64,000 nucleotides of DNA from Chloroflexota bacterium (lineage in GTDB: Bacteria > Chloroflexota > Anaerolineae > Anaerolineales > Villigracilaceae), in contig JAJYOU010000001.1 in NCBI GenBank assembly GCA_021795965.1, positions 62,001 through 126,000 on the forward strand, written 5' to 3'. Of this stretch, positions 1 to 9,356 are shown in pieces (the first letter of the stretch is position 1; each line of letters opens with the position of its first letter). Below the pieces are notes generated by a model, which was not told where the DNA came from, made no database searches, and saw only the letters and a program-made list of their open reading frames with translations. A program made the position numbers and the translations under genes.

Positions 1-1
1 C

Positions 2-133
2 CTGGTGGAAAAGAAAGTTTTATCACCCAAACAAATTGTCACTCATACCTTCCCATTCGGTGAAATCAATCAAGCTTTACAACTCGCCAGCACTGGCAAG
101 GTAGGTAAAGTCTTATTAACCATGGTAGGTTAA
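2..133 (+). CDS. C-terminal fragment of an MDR/zinc-type alcohol dehydrogenase-like protein (truncated by window edge)
   Basis: Open frame from base 2, LVEKKVLSPKQIVTHTFPFGEINQALQLASTGKVGKVLLTMVG*, resembles the C-terminus of MDR dehydrogenases. Confidence 0.5.
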   Translation: MVEKKVLSPKQIVTHTFPFGEINQALQLASTGKVGKVLLTMVG

Positions 134-156
134 GAATTTGTACGGTTTTGACCAAC

Positions 157-193
157 AAAAAAGTCCGATACCTTGCGGTGTCGGACTTTTTTT
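157..193. terminator. Intrinsic terminator between converging genes
   Basis: AAAAAGTCCGATACC-ttgc-GGTGTCGGACTTTTTTT perfect stem followed by a T-run. Confidence 0.85.
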
Positions 194-305
194 GTGCCTG
201 TTTAACTTTCACTTTTAAACATTTGCGAGTGAAAACTTTTTGAGATAAATTTGCCGGTATTGATGTTTTTTCAACCTAAATCATTTGGCATCAGGCAAAA
301 TAAAA

Positions 306-752
306 TTATTTCTTATTTTCCAAATTCCAAAGTAACGCCTGTAAACCCGCAAAATAACTCCACCTGCCAAAGCCGGCGCAGACGCCCAGGCAAACTGGAG
401 CGATCACGGATTTATGGCGAAACTCCTCGCGGGCGTGCACATTGGAAAGGTGAGCTTCGACGACTGGCAGCTTGACCGCTGCAATGGCATCGCGCAGAGC
501 GATACTGTAATGTGTCAAAGCACCCGCATTCAAAACAATTCCATCTGCCCATTTGTAAGCATCATGGATCGCATCCACGATAGCACCTTCATGATTTGAC
601 TGGAAATCTCGAAGTTCAACATTCCTTTCGGCGGCATATTGTTTCAAATCTTTGACGATGGTTTCGAGGGAGTCTGTTCCGTAGACTGCAGGATCGCGGA
701 TGCCCAACATATTCAGATTGGGTCCATTCAAAAGCAAAATTTTAAAGCCCAT
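306..752 (-). CDS. aroQ: Type II 3-dehydroquinate dehydratase family protein
   Basis: LNGPNLNMLGIRDPAVYG, QSNHEG and VEAHLSNVHAREEFRHKSVIAPV motifs of the AroQ family. Confidence 0.85.
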   Translation of the reverse strand: MGFKILLLNGPNLNMLGIRDPAVYGTDSLETIVKDLKQYAAERNVELRDFQSNHEGAIVDAIHDAYKWADGIVLNAGALTHYSIALRDAIAAVKLPVVEAHLSNVHAREEFRHKSVIAPVCLGVCAGFGRWSYFAGLQALLWNLENKK

Positions 753-777
753 GTTTTGATCCTTTTCTCCGTTCTGG

Positions 778-2187
778 TTAAAAAGTTTCGGTACCGTAGA
801 ATTCGCCGAAGAGTTCTTCTTCTGATGGACGGTCTTCAGGAATCGGTCTGCTGACCCAGGTTACATTCATGTAGTGCTTGAGGTGGATATTTTCGGAGGT
901 ACTATTGCCACCCCAGGTGCCGCATCCCAGGCTGGAGGTCATGGGCATGCCATTGGTGAACGAGCCGGCATTCGCTTTTGACTGCGGCTGGCGAACCATG
1001 ATGCGACTGACGGGTGCCATGAGTGCCAGTTGGTTGACATGTTCATCATTGAAGGAGTAAATCCCGCAAGAATGTCCCTTCCCGCCAACCTCGTAAATCT
1101 GTTCGACCATTTTCAGCGCGTTATCAAAGCCGCTGTACTTAAAAATTGCCAGGACAACACATAGTTTTTCGCTTGAAAATAAATACTCTTTTCCAATATG
1201 TTCTTCCTTGACGATGATAAATTTGCGATCCTCGGGAATGGAAAAACCAGCCCGGTTTGCAATTCGTTGTGCTGAAATGGCGACTGTATCGGAGGTGCGG
1301 TGACCTTCAGCATCCCAAAGAATAGCCTGCAATTTATTTTTTTCGTCTTCAGAAGTTAAATATCCACCTTCTTTAACTAGTTGATCGAGAAACCGGTCAT
1401 AGATGCTGGCTTCAACCACTAAATTACCGTCAGCAGAGCAACCGGAGCCAAAATCTGAGGTTTTGCTCATGCGAGTATTGCGGGCGGCATCCGCGATATC
1501 GGCGGTTTCGTCGATGACCATGGTCGAGTTTCCAGCTCCGACGCCCAGTGAAGGTGTGCCCGAACTATAAGCTGCTCTAACCATTTGCTGACCGCCTGTA
1601 GCCTGGACGAGGTCGCAGATTGCCATCAGTTCCTGCGAAAGAGGAATGCTCGGATTTTCGACGCACTGGAAGAGATCCTCAGGCGCGCCTTCGCGTTTGA
1701 GTGCTTCGCGCATGAGACGAACCGTTTCAAAAGAGGTTTTTTTACTGCGAGGGTGCGGCGAAAAAATGACGGCATCCCGGCACTTCATCGCAAATATACC
1801 TACTCCCGGGGGGGTGAGTTCTGGGTTGGTGGTGGGTACGATTGAGGCTATAACTCCAACAGGTTTGGCATATTTGATGATGCCTTTTTCGGGAATTTCT
1901 TCAATAATTCCAACACTTTTTTCTCTGAGGACGTCACGCAAAATTCCCATTACTTTAAAGCGCTTACTGACACGTCCGACGGGATCACCAAGACCACTTT
2001 CTTCAACCCCCATCACGGCGAGATGCGTGAACGATTTTTCATTGGCAACCGCCCAGCCAATTGCCTGGCAAAGGCGATCCACCCGGGCCTGGTCATAATT
2101 TTCGACTTCTTTCTGGGCAATGCGGGCTCGGTTTAAAAGTTCAGCGGCATACGCCTTTTCTTCGGGAGTAATTGATCTTGCTGCCAT
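778..2187 (-). CDS. CoA-acylating aldehyde dehydrogenase (acetaldehyde/sulfoacetaldehyde dehydrogenase-like)
   Basis: IASIVPTTNPELTP, GAGNSTMVID, and FGSGCSADGN with the catalytic Cys; EutE/SauS-like architecture. Confidence 0.8.
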   Translation of the reverse strand: MAARSITPEEKAYAAELLNRARIAQKEVENYDQARVDRLCQAIGWAVANEKSFTHLAVMGVEESGLGDPVGRVSKRFKVMGILRDVLREKSVGIIEEIPEKGIIKYAKPVGVIASIVPTTNPELTPPGVGIFAMKCRDAVIFSPHPRSKKTSFETVRLMREALKREGAPEDLFQCVENPSIPLSQELMAICDLVQATGGQQMVRAAYSSGTPSLGVGAGNSTMVIDETADIADAARNTRMSKTSDFGSGCSADGNLVVEASIYDRFLDQLVKEGGYLTSEDEKNKLQAILWDAEGHRTSDTVAISAQRIANRAGFSIPEDRKFIIVKEEHIGKEYLFSSEKLCVVLAIFKYSGFDNALKMVEQIYEVGGKGHSCGIYSFNDEHVNQLALMAPVSRIMVRQPQSKANAGSFTNGMPMTSSLGCGTWGGNSTSENIHLKHYMNVTWVSRPIPEDRPSEEELFGEFYGTETF

Positions 2188-2220
2188 TTAATACCTCCAA
2201 TTACAATCAGTATGGTTGAT

Positions 2221-3012
2221 TCAGTTTGTTTCTGGCAATTTCCTGTCAGAGGGTCCATCATATCCATGATCTACGGGGTCGATCCGGCGCATGGGGGTCA
2301 TCCGATTAATCTCCTCATTAGCGTGGGCTAAAATTCCAGTCAGACGAGCAACCATAAATAATGCGTTTGAAAGACTTGGGGGAAATTTTATTTCACAAAG
2401 GATTGCTGCGGTTGCGCCATCGATATTAATTGGAAATTCCTTGCCAGTGCTACGCTTCAAAGCTCGGACGATTGCCTGGGCAGATTCAAGATATAAGCCG
2501 GAAACACCTGCATTTCTTGCCAATTCAAAAAGGCGCTCGAGGCGGGGATCCAGCTTTTTATGCTGCCTGTGCCCAAACCCGGCAATCCTGCGACCAACCT
2601 GGCGCCATTCTGCCACCAGCTTATCGGCTGCGTGATCCAATTCATCTTTTTGACCGCCAGCCAAATCATAAACCTTTTGAATGGCTTCCATGGAATCTTC
2701 CACGGCAGCGCCGTGAAATTTATTGAGAGTAAGCAAGCCGGCTGCAGCAGCTGCACCTAAAGGTGCACCGCCAGAAGCAGTGGTGCGCGCGGCAAGAACA
2801 GAGGGAGCCCCCGCGCCGTGATCTATGCTAGCCACCATTAAGGCATCAATCAGCCTGGCAATTTCAGGTTCTGGAAGTTCACCCGTGAATAATAGATATA
2901 AAACCGAAGGAAATGGGACGACACCGATCAGTTCGATTAAGTTATAACCACGAATGATGATCCCGTTTTCGGTTGTAGAAGAAAGGCTGGTGGTCCAGTG
3001 GTAATCGCCCAT
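2221..3012 (-). CDS. Short citrate synthase-fold protein (citryl-CoA lyase-like)
   Basis: 263 aa; RGYNLIELIG N-terminus, GFGHRQHKKLDPRLERL and FALARLTG-like region (MVARLTGILAHANEEI) of the citrate synthase superfamily. Confidence 0.75.
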   Translation of the reverse strand: MGDYHWTTSLSSTTENGIIIRGYNLIELIGVVPFPSVLYLLFTGELPEPEIARLIDALMVASIDHGAGAPSVLAARTTASGGAPLGAAAAAGLLTLNKFHGAAVEDSMEAIQKVYDLAGGQKDELDHAADKLVAEWRQVGRRIAGFGHRQHKKLDPRLERLFELARNAGVSGLYLESAQAIVRALKRSTGKEFPINIDGATAAILCEIKFPPSLSNALFMVARLTGILAHANEEINRMTPMRRIDPVDHGYDGPSDRKLPETN

Positions 3013-3020
3013 GATGGTTC

Positions 3021-3860
3021 CTAATCTGGAGTGTTGGAAAATTGAAGAGTTCGGCTGAGTTCTAATTTGGATTCTTTTGGAATAAACCCCATTGCCTGTG
3101 ATATTTTTCCTGTAGCCTGTTTAAGCAATTCAGCGTATTCTTCCATCTTTTCCTCTGAAAAGCGTGTGCTGGGTCCAGAGATGGTAATTGAGCCTATTAT
3201 TTTCCCGGTCATATCAAAGATTGGAGCGGCGACGCAGGATACCCCTTCAACACGTTCGCCCTGACTGATTGAATAGCCACATTCCCTGATCTGTTCCAAT
3301 TCCTGATTTAAAATTTTTGGATCCGTTGTCGTGTTGACTGTCAATTGTTCAAGAGATGCGTTTTTAAGAATTTCATTTTGCTGCCCCGGTGGCATGTAAG
3401 ATAGCATTACCTTGCCACTTGCACTGGCATAATACGGCATCCTCTCGCCTATCCGGGCGACCCAGCGCAATCTGTGTGAACTTTCGATGCGCTCGATGCA
3501 AATACGCGTCATTCCATCTGGAATATCGAGGTGGACGGTCTCTTCGGTTTTTTGGTGTAATTCTTCCATGTAAGGGCGGGCTTCAGCTCTGAGATCGAAG
3601 CTGCTCATATAGACTGACCCCCATTTTAGAACTTTGGACCCCATGCGGTAGAGGTGGGTGTCTTTGTCCTGGGTCAGAATACCCAGGGAGGTCAAGGTCA
3701 CCAGCATCCGTCCGACCGTGCTGGGATGCAGCTCCAATTGCCGGGCGATCTCACGAACGCCTAATTCCGGCTGAATATCACGAAAGCAATCCAAAATAGC
3801 AACTGCTCGATGAATACTTTGTGTCTCATTGATCGGCATAGTCATATTATTTTGTCCCAT
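3021..3860 (-). CDS. IclR family transcriptional regulator
   Basis: N-terminal HTH (SIHRAVAILDCFRDIQPELGVREIARQLELHPSTVGRML) plus IclR effector domain. Confidence 0.9.
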   Translation of the reverse strand: MGQNNMTMPINETQSIHRAVAILDCFRDIQPELGVREIARQLELHPSTVGRMLVTLTSLGILTQDKDTHLYRMGSKVLKWGSVYMSSFDLRAEARPYMEELHQKTEETVHLDIPDGMTRICIERIESSHRLRWVARIGERMPYYASASGKVMLSYMPPGQQNEILKNASLEQLTVNTTTDPKILNQELEQIRECGYSISQGERVEGVSCVAAPIFDMTGKIIGSITISGPSTRFSEEKMEEYAELLKQATGKISQAMGFIPKESKLELSRTLQFSNTPD

Positions 3861-4129
3861 TATTGGAGACGCTGTCTCAAAAGTGAATTATAATTGGGTT
3901 GAGTAAAAAAATCAAGCAACAAACAGTATTTTTAAGCGAGATCTGATCCGAAAAATAAGCGCTACAGCTCTCGTTTGAGGGCCAGTTTTCGCTCCTTACA
4001 GATGTAAAAAAATACCCGCAAAGACTTTGCTTCCAGGGTGTAGATCCAAAGGTCATAGACATCTTAACAGGCAAGTATATTGTCAAAGGTCCTCTAATAA
4101 GGGACCTATAAAACAATCCCAAATTTGAT

Positions 4130-5035
4130 TTGAGAACGAATATGGTTATCCAATCAAAAGCGCCATCAAAATTGCTGAAATCTTACCTTGCTCTTGGAAC
4201 GGGAACACTTTCGCTAAGCTTTGCCGCGATGTTCATCCGGTGGGCGCAAGCACCTGGAGCGGTCACAGGATTTTACCGGTTGTTTATTTCGACAATCATC
4301 CTTTTTCCATTCTTTATAAAACGAAATTTTAAGAGTCACATTAGTTGGTCTGATATTGTTCCCCCCCTGCTGGGCGGGTTATGCATGGCTATAAATTTCG
4401 CCTTATGGAATACCTCCCTTTTTTATACCAATGTTGCCAATGCTTCCATGCTGGGAAATATTTCCCCTCTTTGGGTATCGCTTTTCGCCTGGTTAGTGCT
4501 GCGAGAACACCTCAAGAAACAATTTTGGATTGGTCTCCTGACTATTCTCCTGGGTATCATCTTAATCATGGGCGGAGATTTTTTCTTAGACCCGCACCTC
4601 GGTTTTGGCGACATATTGGCGATCAGCGCTTCATTTTTCTCCGCAGGTTACATTCTTATTACGCAGTGGGGGCGAAAAAACCTCGATTCTTTATCGTACA
4701 CCTGGATTAATGGAGCCAGTGCCAGCATCTGGTTGTTCTTAATCATCATTTCGTTAAAAGATCCTTTAACTGGTTTTCCTGCGCAAACCTGGATAATATT
4801 TGGGGCAGCTGCAATAATTACCCAAATTATTGGTTACATGGCAATTTCGTTCTCGCTTGGTAATTTGCCAGCTTCGATTGTCTCTCCAACTTTGAATTTA
4901 CAACCTGTATTCGCTATTATTTTAGCTGTGCCTCTTCTGCAAGAGATTCCAAGTGCAATCCAGATCATCGGTTGTTTGTTTGCGCTCGGGGGCATTTACA
5001 TTATTAACTATTCATACCAGCGAAAAAATGTTTGA
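4130..5035 (+). CDS. EamA/DMT-family transporter (alternative start at 4142)
   Basis: About 10 hydrophobic segments; FRLFISTIILFPFF and NVANASMLGNISPLWVSLFAWLVLREH are typical of EamA. Confidence 0.85.
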   Translation: MRTNMVIQSKAPSKLLKSYLALGTGTLSLSFAAMFIRWAQAPGAVTGFYRLFISTIILFPFFIKRNFKSHISWSDIVPPLLGGLCMAINFALWNTSLFYTNVANASMLGNISPLWVSLFAWLVLREHLKKQFWIGLLTILLGIILIMGGDFFLDPHLGFGDILAISASFFSAGYILITQWGRKNLDSLSYTWINGASASIWLFLIIISLKDPLTGFPAQTWIIFGAAAIITQIIGYMAISFSLGNLPASIVSPTLNLQPVFAIILAVPLLQEIPSAIQIIGCLFALGGIYIINYSYQRKNV

Positions 5036-5251
5036 ACTTTGAATAAGGAAAAGGGGTATTTTTAGGTGAAACGGTTGCCAAAAAGCAGGAAATAGTTATA
5101 CTTGACGAGAGGTTGTCTGATAAGACCATCGTTCGGATCATCCTCTATTTTAGGCTTCCCCTTTTTTCTTTTAATTCATTCAATCTTCCAGCGCGTAGAC
5201 GTTGATTAACCGTAAATGATATTTTGCAACAAAAATTTTGCAGGAGCGAAA

Positions 5252-8200
5252 ATGGGAATTCCTTTTCCAGTTCCAAATTCGAATTGTATCCCTTCGCCGG
5301 TAGAATTCTTTTTCGAGCGAGAGAATGAAATTAATTTAATGCTTGATTTCATCATGAGGGATTATGATCAACTCTCCTCTGGAAAAACCTGCGTGATTGA
5401 CGGTCCGGATGGAATAGGGAAAACCGAGCTGTGCCAGGTGGTTGTGAACCGCCTACCCGGGGAATATTTTGATGCAAAAGTGTATATAAAAATTGAAGAG
5501 TCAGAAACAGGCGATGAACTTCTGCACAAGATTCTGGAAATTCTCATTCACGTTTTTAATCCCCTGGCACTTCTTCCTGATGATCCCGCGGTGTTACAGC
5601 GTCAATTTCAATCCGAATTGAAAAATAAAAAAGTACTGATCATCTTGGATGATTTAGAGAATATCGAACCTGTTTCATTAATCATCCCGACAATTTCGTG
5701 CATTTTCCTGATCACTGCAACAAAACCGCTTGAAATCCCGAATGCGTTGTCCATCCATCTCGGAGGGCTTTCTCAAAAGAGTTCAGAAGCTTTGCTGCAA
5801 AATATTTGCCCGCGAACAGGTCAATATACAGCCGGGATGGCTTCCACCTGCAGAAATAATCCCCTCTATTTACGTTTAATTGCAAGACTTTTAAATTTCC
5901 TCCCTGAGCTTCAAGTCGATCTTTGCATGGATGATTTGCGAAAACGATTTGAACAAGGCGGGGTTGATCAATATGATTTCCTGACTGAACCTTTTATAAC
6001 CTATATATTGGAGCAAATTCCTCCAACCCAAAAACTATTTATCAACCAGCTCGGGGTGATTCCTGAAGGATTTAGGGAAAATCTGGCGATCGAGTTGGAC
6101 CAAATGATTTCGGGTGAAAACGATCAACCCGAAATGACCAGAGCGAAACTTGAGGCGTTAATCCGATTAAATTTTATAACGCATGATCCTACAAGAAATT
6201 ATTACCGCATGCAAGCAACCGTACAAAAATTTGTTTTGAGAAAATTTGAGAATGCATTTTCAGCATGGTTCAGCCTGGCAAAAATTTATGCAGACCAGGT
6301 TGATTGGTTCACCACTCTGGCTGGCAAAGATGCAGATGGATTTCTGCTTGCAATTTCAGTATTCGATGAGCATAAATCAAAGATTAAGAAAATCATACGT
6401 TTTTTACAGGACCACCCTGTTAAAGCATTGGATGAAACAAGGTTGGAGCTTTTTCGCCTGGTTCATTTGTTTGGACAGTGCCGTTTTTTCCCTGGAGCTG
6501 AGATGGTTCCCCTGATGGAATCGGAGCTGGAAATTGCAGCGCGTCTGAATCAAAAGGAAAAAATAATTTCGGTTTCCAAAGAACTAGCCAGAATTTGCCT
6601 GGCTGTAGGAGAAAAAAAGAAATCCCAGTTATATGCTCGGATCCAGGACAGCCTGGTTGATGACTACGCGAAAGATAAAATCCGGGAGATCCTGGAAGAA
6701 ATTCGAAATGGCAGGCAAGAAGATTTATCAACATTGGAAGCATTCAAGGCGCATGAATCGGGAACAGAGTCATTCAATTTGAGCCAATTTCCGATTGACA
6801 AAACAAAAATAATCCTGACTGGGTTTATGGGAACAGGTAAAACGACGATCGGAAAATTACTTTCAGATTCTCTCAAGTACGAATTTATTGATACAGATGA
6901 ATTTATCGAATCAAAATACGGAATTTCAATCAATGACATTTTCAAGAAATACGGGGAAGAGGAATTTCGAAAAATAGAGCGCAGTATTGTCAAAGAAATC
7001 GGAGTTAAGGAATCTATTGTGATTTCGACGGGTGGACGGCTAATGCTTGATCCTGAAAATGTCAGCATTCTCAGCCGGAATGGCCGGGTTTTTTGCCTGG
7101 TAGCGACGCCAGATGAGATCTTGACGCGCGTTTCAAAGGATAAAACACATATTCGACCGTTACTGAGCGTGCCGAATCCAAAAGAACGCATTGTTGAATT
7201 GTTACAGGAACGGAATGACAAGTATCGGAGGTTTCCACAAATAATCACGGACCAAAAAGAGCCAACATCCATCGCCAGAAATTTAATAGAATTTATAACG
7301 ACAAATCCAAAAAGCATTGTGGTCGAGAATCCCCATAAAAATTACGAATACATCGTCGGCGCCGGGTTGCTGCCTTTTATCCGGCAATTGACAGGAATTG
7401 AAGGTGAAATTGTCATCATCAGCGATGAGGTTGTCAATGCTTTGTATGGTCCAAGTTGTGCTTCAATGGGTCAAATTATTGAAATTCCCTCCGGCCGGCA
7501 GAACAAGTCCCTTGAAACCGTGCAATCTGTTTATGATCAATTACTTGAAAAAGGCTTTGATCGAACTGGAACCATCATCGCTTTAGGGGGAAGTGTTGTG
7601 GGTGATATAGGTGGGTACGTGGCTGCAACATTTATGCGCGGAGTAAATTTTCTTCAGTGCCCAACCAGCCTCCTGGCAATGGTGGACACCAGTGTCGGTG
7701 GAAAAACGAGCATTGATCTTCCACAAGGTAAAAATATGATCGGAGTTTATAAACAACCTGCCAAGATCATTGCGGATGTCGCCACACTTCAAACCCTGCC
7801 AAAATCAGATTTCGCTTCTGGGCTGGCGGAAATCGTCAAATATGGCTTGATTGCAGAATCCAATTTGCTGGAACAGGTGGAAGATGGGGATCTTGGAAAA
7901 AACTGGAATCAAATCCCATTAAACATCGGCGAATTACAAAACCTTGTCGCGCAGGCAATCCAGGTCAAAATCAATATCGTGCAGACCGATCCATTTGAAC
8001 AAGGACAGCGTCCGATATTAAATTTGGGGCATACTTTCGCTTATGCGATTGAACAAGTCAGTGGCGATGCTTTTCGCCATGGTGAAGCAGTCAGCATTGG
8101 GTTGGTCGCCGCGGTTAATTTGTCTGCCAGGTTGGGATATTGCGATGCTTCCCTGCAGAATCGAATTGAAGCCATTCTAAGAAGTGTAAATTTGCCAATA

Positions 8201-8374
8201 CAAATACCAACGCAACTAAAACCTGATGCGATCTTTCAAGCCATGCAGCGAGATAAGAAAAAACAAGCCGGGCGATTAAGATTTATTTTAATTAGTGGAA
8301 TTGGACGAGCATTTGTTTCTGATGAAGTTCCCAAACGAGAAGTAATGGAAACTATCTCGGCATTATATGATTGA
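5252..8374 (+). CDS. Trifunctional-looking fusion: STAND/NB-ARC-like NTPase, shikimate kinase (AroK), 3-dehydroquinate synthase (AroB)
   Basis: One uninterrupted ORF. N-terminal Walker A GPDGIGKTEL and Walker B KKVLIILDDLEN; AroK IILTGFMGTGKTTIGKLL...FIDTDEFIE (about 6800); AroB GGSVVGDIGGYVAATFMRGV...DTSVGGKTSIDLPQGKNMIG...NLGHTFAYAIE (about 7320-8370). ATG at 5252 with CAGGAG upstream is preferred over 5216. Confidence 0.9.
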   Translation: MGIPFPVPNSNCIPSPVEFFFERENEINLMLDFIMRDYDQLSSGKTCVIDGPDGIGKTELCQVVVNRLPGEYFDAKVYIKIEESETGDELLHKILEILIHVFNPLALLPDDPAVLQRQFQSELKNKKVLIILDDLENIEPVSLIIPTISCIFLITATKPLEIPNALSIHLGGLSQKSSEALLQNICPRTGQYTAGMASTCRNNPLYLRLIARLLNFLPELQVDLCMDDLRKRFEQGGVDQYDFLTEPFITYILEQIPPTQKLFINQLGVIPEGFRENLAIELDQMISGENDQPEMTRAKLEALIRLNFITHDPTRNYYRMQATVQKFVLRKFENAFSAWFSLAKIYADQVDWFTTLAGKDADGFLLAISVFDEHKSKIKKIIRFLQDHPVKALDETRLELFRLVHLFGQCRFFPGAEMVPLMESELEIAARLNQKEKIISVSKELARICLAVGEKKKSQLYARIQDSLVDDYAKDKIREILEEIRNGRQEDLSTLEAFKAHESGTESFNLSQFPIDKTKIILTGFMGTGKTTIGKLLSDSLKYEFIDTDEFIESKYGISINDIFKKYGEEEFRKIERSIVKEIGVKESIVISTGGRLMLDPENVSILSRNGRVFCLVATPDEILTRVSKDKTHIRPLLSVPNPKERIVELLQERNDKYRRFPQIITDQKEPTSIARNLIEFITTNPKSIVVENPHKNYEYIVGAGLLPFIRQLTGIEGEIVIISDEVVNALYGPSCASMGQIIEIPSGRQNKSLETVQSVYDQLLEKGFDRTGTIIALGGSVVGDIGGYVAATFMRGVNFLQCPTSLLAMVDTSVGGKTSIDLPQGKNMIGVYKQPAKIIADVATLQTLPKSDFASGLAEIVKYGLIAESNLLEQVEDGDLGKNWNQIPLNIGELQNLVAQAIQVKINIVQTDPFEQGQRPILNLGHTFAYAIEQVSGDAFRHGEAVSIGLVAAVNLSARLGYCDASLQNRIEAILRSVNLPIQIPTQLKPDAIFQAMQRDKKKQAGRLRFILISGIGRAFVSDEVPKREVMETISALYD

Positions 8375-8514
8375 CCAAGATCCTACCCTGTAAAATCAAT
8401 TAAACCAGGTTGATCAAATAAAAATTGGCACCTGACAAGGAAGCCTTTATTTCAGATCAGGGGGCAAGCCTGCTGCAACCGGTCCAATTGTTTTGTTTTT
8501 TGATTGTATTCCAG

Positions 8515-9183
8515 TTAAGCCACATCATCCGATGGATGGCTGTTTCCCATGACCTGCATGACACCAGGGAAGAAGAGATGCTGGAAATTTCGCGCCATTT
8601 CCTCCGGGCTGATCGGCTCGGACTGATTCAACCACCAGGCAAGGCTTCCCATCAACGCCCCACTAAAGTAAGCTGCAAGCATTTCCAGCGGGACTTCCTG
8701 CGATTTGCTTTGTGACATAGATTGTTTGCGAGTGCGAATAATTTCATTGATAGAATGGACAATGATTTCCTGGATTTGCTCAACGATGCGCTGTGAACTT
8801 TGACCGCGCAGCAGGATCCGGTAAAGGTCCGCATTTTGGGATGCGTGTTCGAACACCACCAAGAGCGGCATGAGGGGAGCCTGGGATTCAGTTAATTCAC
8901 TTTGAGAGTGGTTTGATTTCCAGATCAGGACCGGGATTTCGGAAAGCTCCTGCACACGGCTGCTGGCGATCTCGCGGAATTCCTCAAGAAGCAGGTCTTC
9001 CTTATCTTTGTAATGCAGGTAAAACGTTGCCCGTCCCAGATTGGCACGCTCAGTAATTTCTTCCACGGAGAGAGCATCAAAACCCTTTTCCTTGACCAAT
9101 TCCAACAAGGCACTGCGCAGCGCCTTGCGTGTGCGCTGGATGCGCCGGTCTATCTTGGGTTGGTCCATGAATTTTGCGTCCAT
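8515..9183 (-). CDS. TetR/AcrR family transcriptional regulator
   Basis: TetR HTH: TRKALRSALLELVKEKGFDALSVEEITERANLGRATFYLHYKDKEDLLLE. Confidence 0.9.
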   Translation of the reverse strand: MDAKFMDQPKIDRRIQRTRKALRSALLELVKEKGFDALSVEEITERANLGRATFYLHYKDKEDLLLEEFREIASSRVQELSEIPVLIWKSNHSQSELTESQAPLMPLLVVFEHASQNADLYRILLRGQSSQRIVEQIQEIIVHSINEIIRTRKQSMSQSKSQEVPLEMLAAYFSGALMGSLAWWLNQSEPISPEEMARNFQHLFFPGVMQVMGNSHPSDDVA

Positions 9184-9241
9184 GTTTTCTATTTTCTTGA
9201 TCTCCCTTACATTGGGCTTGACAAGTGCCTTTCCCAGATTA

Positions 9242-9260
9242 TAATAGGCACAGTCTATTA
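9242..9260. promoter_or_regulatory. Candidate TetR operator between divergent genes
   Basis: TAATAG-GCACAGT-CTATTA inverted repeat between tetR (-) and the ABC efflux cassette (+). Confidence 0.45.
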
Positions 9261-9356
9261 GTGGTTTTTGTACAATACTAACCTGTGTATAATTTCCCCT
9301 AGTTTTACTACATTATTCGTAAAAATGGAACCCATCAACTTTAAAGGAATGTTTTT

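Noticed and set aside
4087-4107. AGGTCC-tctaataag-GGACCT inverted repeat upstream of the first EamA gene
   Set aside because: Could be an operator or hairpin, but 6-bp arms with a 9-nt gap in AT-rich sequence are too weak alone.
6664-7317. 217-aa minus-strand ORF inside the AroK-AroB fusion
   Set aside because: Fully antisense to a strongly conserved coding region; no recognisable domain.
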